From an uncultured Gemmiger sp. (GTDB lineage Bacteria > Bacillota > Clostridia > Oscillospirales > Ruminococcaceae): a stretch of 64,000 bases of DNA. Positions 61,601 through 64,000 of this stretch are shown here, in pieces (positions within the stretch are counted from its first letter, which is position 1; the number at the start of each line of letters is the position of its first letter). The stretch spans positions 267,056-331,055 of the forward strand of contig CALXHT010000001.1 of assembly GCA_944388215.1 (NCBI GenBank). The letters run 5' to 3'. Below the pieces are notes generated by a model. The model saw only the letters and a list, made by a program, of their open reading frames with translations, searched no databases and was not told the origin of the DNA. A program made the position numbers and the translations under genes.

Positions 61601-62063
61601 CCCCTACGACCAGTCAGTGGCCAGCAACTGGAACACCAATGGCAACAGCAGCGGCACGGCCCGGTTCTCCCGCCAGACGCTGCAGGACCGCATCAAGTCC
61701 GAGCTGGGCATTGATCTGTCCGGCGTGGACCCCAACAACTGGTTCAAGATCCTTTCGGCCAACCAGTACGGCTGGGTGGCCAAGATCCAGGTGGGCCCCG
61801 ACGGCAACAGCGAGACGGTCAGCGGACGCTGGTTCCGCGAGAACCTGCTGGCCCGCCAGAGCGTGGACGGCCGCAGCCTGCGCAGCCAGTGCTTTACCGT
61901 CAGCTATGACGCCGGCATGGACTGCTTTATCTTCGATGTGTATGGCTACGGTCACGGCTGCGGCATGAGCCAGTGGGGCGCCATCGGATACGCCCAGAAC
62001 GGCTGGGGGTATCAGGACATCCTGCTGCACTACTACCCCGGCACCACCATCACCACCTACTGA
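58641..62063 (+). CDS. Membrane-anchored SpoIID-domain protein with degenerate CinA-like cytoplasmic half
   Basis: This 1,140-residue protein begins (about 1-265) with text that parallels cinA immediately upstream: KILRVFGPTAAEV aligns with TLRVLGGESSIAT, and LLVAVDETTGRLVG aligns with HAATAESCTGGMIA. The CinA catalytic Ser276 becomes Glu104. A charged low-complexity region (about 266-470) follows, then one membrane helix (about 474-497). An extracytoplasmic domain with Pro/Ser/Gly linker leads to a SpoIID/LytB domain (about 870-1140) with catalytic-type Glu898 (VAQNELGP) and YGHGCGMSQWG. SpoIID cleaves peptidoglycan glycan strands; the activity here is inferred. It lies 21 nt after cinA and is probably cotranscribed. 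Confidence 0.85.
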   Translation: MVNTQLKILRVFGPTAAEVSAVLRQIRDDGCPGLRLLERDGEFAVCVQVSAPNRAMAEQYCEKWVQRLRAKFGDDVFGTGETSLAQATLDLMLQKRKLLVAVDETTGRLVGSLLQPLSHSEAVFDFGTESYADPQRERQIKVPPQLLKKFPGDVVQAAAGRAVSAMQVTGADFAAAYMPATVGQCPFVLICDRHGAVACALPPELSDAAIGNQILDLLRRRMQGLRLTDSCITFRPGREHPLLLVSEAGRERGNTVRFSLRRRTPATQDADHTADFEPMMDFDTAEPESPPAYTAPRPAAHTARQPAVDTAPTGTIQFETDLDTAGSANTDPMNIRTAGPQAATAARRRRTRETENYDTPLYPSGQKDPAPSLLDGDVPDFSAELDPQALAAAQAADEADAAAGRTTTAEDFTKAATRLFSEEDEAELAAAQSRRRPAKKEPAARVRSDAPAASSIKNRSLAIIERTERRRRRTVTMILIVILLLILAGVGALWWFFRNDLGTRPAAKNYGTTVYDDTAESYLANALEKRPGAVGYLGWPGLDGTLVYAAGTEPGTGENAVPAVLTRFATASNLDQATAGNTVLECTGDSYASLAQEDVIKENSGFTLYLQSGTYRFKVVAVYYLDPAEEGEGAFDLYGSTDLSNYYDYLSFVAGIQARSLWQTNVEFGDDSHFLTLTSTTSEQGVLLCVTGRLIDEDEAAALDGASITAAEEPLLTALQYQRKDQPMPAVSSLLSASVDRYAQQSAASAANRNNGAQQEEETSGSNLDDKIADMQSQTDAILASTDKLLAGLTDVAGSGNESESDLNQGAEGGLPEQTVTVDQVVATPTPAPTETPTEAPSESASSEGGDSSSSTDSGSSGDSGNTSSGGDTINVTMNGTAQTMDLVQCLAMVAQNELGPNAPAEAYKAQCVATHCWILSQSGYPSVAGTTPGATALAAAQEVAHVLITYNGQVCFTPYFASASTGTASAADVWGNDRPWLQAVDSPYDQSVASNWNTNGNSSGTARFSRQTLQDRIKSELGIDLSGVDPNNWFKILSANQYGWVAKIQVGPDGNSETVSGRWFRENLLARQSVDGRSLRSQCFTVSYDAGMDCFIFDVYGYGHGCGMSQWGAIGYAQNGWGYQDILLHYYPGTTITTY

Positions 62064-62074
62064 TACAACCAACG

Positions 62075-62101
62075 CCCGCCCGGCAACATCCGGGCGGGTT
62101 T
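62075..62101 (+). terminator. Terminator after the SpoIID-fusion gene
   Basis: A perfect 9-bp stem CCCGCCCGG/CCGGGCGGG (62075-62083 with 62090-62098), followed by only TTT; moderate strength. Confidence 0.65.
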
Positions 62102-62172
62102 GCTGTGTGCCACAGCGACAGAACAAGGAACATTTCCGTGCGGCACCGCTGCAGGGAAGGGAAGGAACCATC

Positions 62173-63180
62173 ATGAAGAAGATCCTGATGCTGGCCACCG
62201 GCGGCACCATCGCCACGCTGAAAACCGAGGAGGGCAAGGTTCCCCAGCTGACCAGCCGGGAACTGCTGCGCACGGTGCCCGAGATCCAGGAAATCTGCCA
62301 GGTGGAAACGCGGCAGCTGTTTCAGCTGGACAGCACCAACGTACATCCCGAACACTGGAAGACCATCGCCCGGGCCATTCTGGAAGCCTATGATGACTAT
62401 GACGGCTTTGTCATCACCCACGGCACCGATACCATGGCCTATACAGCGGCGGCCCTGAGCTATATGCTGCCCGGCGCGCGCAAACCCATCGTGCTGACGG
62501 GGGCACAGAACTCCATCGGCGACCGGGAAACCGACGGCCGCCGCAACCTGCTGGATGCCTTCCTCTATGCTTCCTCCCGCTGCGCCTGGGGCGTGACCAT
62601 CGTCTTTGACGGCCAGGTCATGCTGGGCACCCGGGCCAAAAAGCTGCGCACCAAGAGTTACCACGCCTTCTCCAGCATCGGCTACCCCGAGGTGGCCCGC
62701 ATCCGGGACCGGAAGGTCTACCCGGTGCTGCCCATGCCGGAGGGACTGGGCCGTCCTGCGGCCAACCTGGAACTGGACCCGTCGGTCTTTGTGCTCAAGC
62801 TGATCCCCGGCATCCGGCCCGATGTGCTGCGGTTGCTCCGCCCGGCCTACCATGCCCTGATTGTGGAAGGGTTCGGCGTGGGCGGCGTGCCCTACTACGC
62901 CACGGCGGATTTTGCCCGGGAGGTGGGCGCCTGGATGGAGGCCGGCAAGGTGGTCATCATGACCACCCAGGTGATCTACGAGGGCAGCGACATGAGCGTT
63001 TACCAGGTGGGCCACCAGATCAAGCAGACCTACGGCGTCATCGAGGCCTACGACATGACGCTGGAGGCGGTGGTGACCAAGACAATGCATCTGCTGCCCC
63101 AGTGCCGGGACCTGGCGGATTTCCGCACCAGGTTCCTCACACCGGTGGCCAGTGACATTCTGCTGCCGGCAGGGGAGTAA
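62173..63180 (+). CDS. ansA: Type I L-asparaginase
   Basis: This 335-residue enzyme hydrolyses asparagine to aspartate and ammonia. The nucleophile Thr12 sits in ILMLATGGTIATL, and Thr85-Asp86 in FVITHGTDTMAY. VLTGAQNSIGDRETDGRRNL is also conserved. No signal peptide is present, so it is cytoplasmic, type I-like. The ATG at 62173 follows GGGAAGGAACC. It is separated from the SpoIID fusion by a terminator. Confidence 0.95.
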   Translation: MKKILMLATGGTIATLKTEEGKVPQLTSRELLRTVPEIQEICQVETRQLFQLDSTNVHPEHWKTIARAILEAYDDYDGFVITHGTDTMAYTAAALSYMLPGARKPIVLTGAQNSIGDRETDGRRNLLDAFLYASSRCAWGVTIVFDGQVMLGTRAKKLRTKSYHAFSSIGYPEVARIRDRKVYPVLPMPEGLGRPAANLELDPSVFVLKLIPGIRPDVLRLLRPAYHALIVEGFGVGGVPYYATADFAREVGAWMEAGKVVIMTTQVIYEGSDMSVYQVGHQIKQTYGVIEAYDMTLEAVVTKTMHLLPQCRDLADFRTRFLTPVASDILLPAGE

Positions 63181-63204
63181 GCCGCTGCCCAGGAGGCGAA
63201 GCCC

Positions 63205-63825
63205 ATGAAAAAGGCAAAAACTGTCTGTCGATGGCTGCTCATCGCCCTGTGTCTGGGGGAGGTGGCGGCCTGCAGCCTCTTTTCCGTGACAGGCATCGTG
63301 GGGCTGTGCATCGCGGTGCTGGCCCTGCCCTTGGCGCCGGTCCGTGCCCTGTGGAAACGGATCCTGCCGCCGGACGCACCGCGCTTTGCCAAGGAGGCTA
63401 TTCTGGCAGCTGCGACGCTGGTCATGCTGGCCGCCGTACCTGCACCGATATCCGAAGGGCAGGCCGCGCAGGCGGCACCGCAGCCCTCCGCGATGGAAGA
63501 TGCTGTACCTGCACCCACGGCCGCAGCATCTCCCAAGGCGTCGCCGGCCACTTCACAGGAGCCGGCGCCAACCGCGACGCCCGAACCCACCGATCAGCCC
63601 GTGGAGACGGCCACCCCGGCGCAGACCCCAGGCGAGGATGGGAAAACGGATACGGCGCAGGAATATGGATTGCCGCAGGGGGATACCGTGTATGTGGCGG
63701 GCAGCGGCAACGGCAGTAAGTACCACACCGACCCCAACTGCAGCCGGATGCAGGATGCCGTGCCCATGACCCGCGCCGAGGCGGAAAGCCGGGGGTATAC
63801 GCCTTGCAGCAAATGCTGCGGGTAA
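63205..63825 (+). CDS. Membrane protein with Pro/Thr linker and C-terminal Cys/His domain
   Basis: A 206-residue protein with an N-terminal signal/anchor and a second hydrophobic helix (about residues 9-45), then another short helix near 65-80. A Pro/Ala/Thr spacer (about 85-150) follows, then a ~45-residue C-terminal domain: VYVAGSGNGSKYHTDPNCSR, then MTRAEAESRGYTPCSKCCG. This YHxxxxC...PCxxC pattern is a small module often found after nucleases or at the ends of secreted proteins in Firmicutes and may bind metal. The function is unknown. Confidence 0.75.
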   Translation: MKKAKTVCRWLLIALCLGEVAACSLFSVTGIVGLCIAVLALPLAPVRALWKRILPPDAPRFAKEAILAAATLVMLAAVPAPISEGQAAQAAPQPSAMEDAVPAPTAAASPKASPATSQEPAPTATPEPTDQPVETATPAQTPGEDGKTDTAQEYGLPQGDTVYVAGSGNGSKYHTDPNCSRMQDAVPMTRAEAESRGYTPCSKCCG

Positions 63826-63838
63826 TTCCTGCAAACAA

Positions 63839-63867
63839 AAGAGCCCTGTCGGCAAGACGGGGCTCTT
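63839..63867 (+). terminator. Possible terminator after the 63.2 kb gene
   Basis: A 12-bp stem with one T-G pair, AAGAGCCCTGTC/GACGGGGCTCTT (63839-63850 with 63856-63867), followed by a weak T-containing tail. Confidence 0.6.
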
Positions 63868-63875
63868 GAACTTTA

Positions 63876-63921
63876 TAAAAAATCAAAACCCGCGAACATC
63901 TTACGATGCATCGCGGGTTTT
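63876..63921 (-). terminator. Terminator downstream of tRNA-Ser
   Basis: On the minus strand AAAACCCGCGA/TCGCGGGTTTT (63911-63921 with 63885-63895), with an inner CATC/GATG stem, is followed by GATTTTTT. Confidence 0.88.
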
Positions 63922-63923
63922 GT

Positions 63924-64000
63924 TGGCGGAGTAAGAGAGATTTGAACTCTCGCGGCCCTTTCGGACCCTACGCCCTTAGCAGGGGCGCCTCTTCGACCTC
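63924..64000 (-). tRNA. tRNA-Ser (anticodon GCU), 5' end outside window
   Basis: The minus strand contains a long variable arm (GTCCGAAAGGGCC region), an anticodon loop CTGCTAA giving anticodon GCU, a T arm GAGAGTTCAAATCTCTC, and an acceptor 3' strand ending G-CCA with CCA encoded. The first part of the tRNA (acceptor 5' strand and part of the D arm) lies beyond position 64000. Confidence 0.9.

Noticed and set aside
1..64000. CRISPR arrays, insertion sequences, integrase genes or att-like direct repeats
   Set aside because: No regularly spaced direct repeats, transposase or recombinase coding sequences or flanking duplications were seen.

Overview
The window is a GC-rich chromosomal segment from a Firmicute. 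It carries an uninterrupted S10-spc-alpha ribosomal operon with the Gram-positive additions secY-adk-map-KOW-infA-rpmJ-rpsM-rpsK-rpsD-rpoA-rplQ. It also has a zinc-type S14, RqcH, IreB (UPF0297), TrmK, ThiT behind a TPP riboswitch and sigma-A-type promoters with 16-18 bp spacers. Codon choice, the sodium-pump beta subunit, GlcNAc PTS and domain styles suggest an Oscillospiraceae/Ruminococcaceae gut bacterium (Faecalibacterium-Gemmiger-Subdoligranulum type). That assignment is inference from gene content. No insertion sequence, prophage or CRISPR array is visible.

Layout. 1-12 kb: a truncated HD-domain gene, a TetR regulator with its own operator, a stand-alone PTS EIIA, an Ntn-like unknown protein, mgtE behind a structured leader RNA, glgB, a yerC-galM operon, rmuC, degV, and a small sodium-pump gene with oadB behind a yybP-ykoY-like RNA. 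12-21 kb: a sigma factor, a zinc-ribbon protein, two large polytopic membrane proteins, a DUF1858-trmK-nif3 cluster with overlapping genes, rqcH and a lipoprotein. 21.6-22.3 kb: a gene-free region with a candidate structured RNA and the S10 promoter and leader. 22.3-38.0 kb: the ribosomal operon. 38-43 kb: a PRPP synthetase-like gene, murD, a GNAT and an aluminium-resistance-type PLP enzyme. 43-48 kb (minus strand): ireB, nagA, nagB, a GlcNAc-type PTS EIICB, and thiT under TPP control. 48.5-50.6 kb: a secreted GH25 lysozyme. 50.7-53.6 kb (minus strand): the proline pathway proC-proB-proA. 53.8-63.8 kb: an Fe-S aldo/keto reductase, a cysteine desulfurase-thiI-cinA-SpoIID-fusion run, asparaginase and a small membrane protein. 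The window ends inside a minus-strand tRNA-Ser(GCU).

How the genes fit together. GlcNAc uptake (EIICB), deacetylation (NagA) and deamination (NagB) feed glycolysis and cell-wall precursors. The EIICB lacks EIIA, so the orphan EIIA at 1.3 kb is a plausible donor. Cysteine desulfurase and ThiI are adjacent and form a sulfur relay for tRNA thiolation. MurD, GH25, the SpoIID fusion and IreB concern the envelope.

The most interesting observations are three. The 1,140-residue protein after cinA has a cytoplasmic half that reads like a degenerate copy of CinA, joined through one membrane helix to an extracellular SpoIID domain. The mgtE leader contains nested helices, a possible antiterminator pairing and a proline-rich 32-codon upstream ORF. 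A yybP-ykoY-like riboswitch with its own terminator precedes oadB rather than a manganese exporter.
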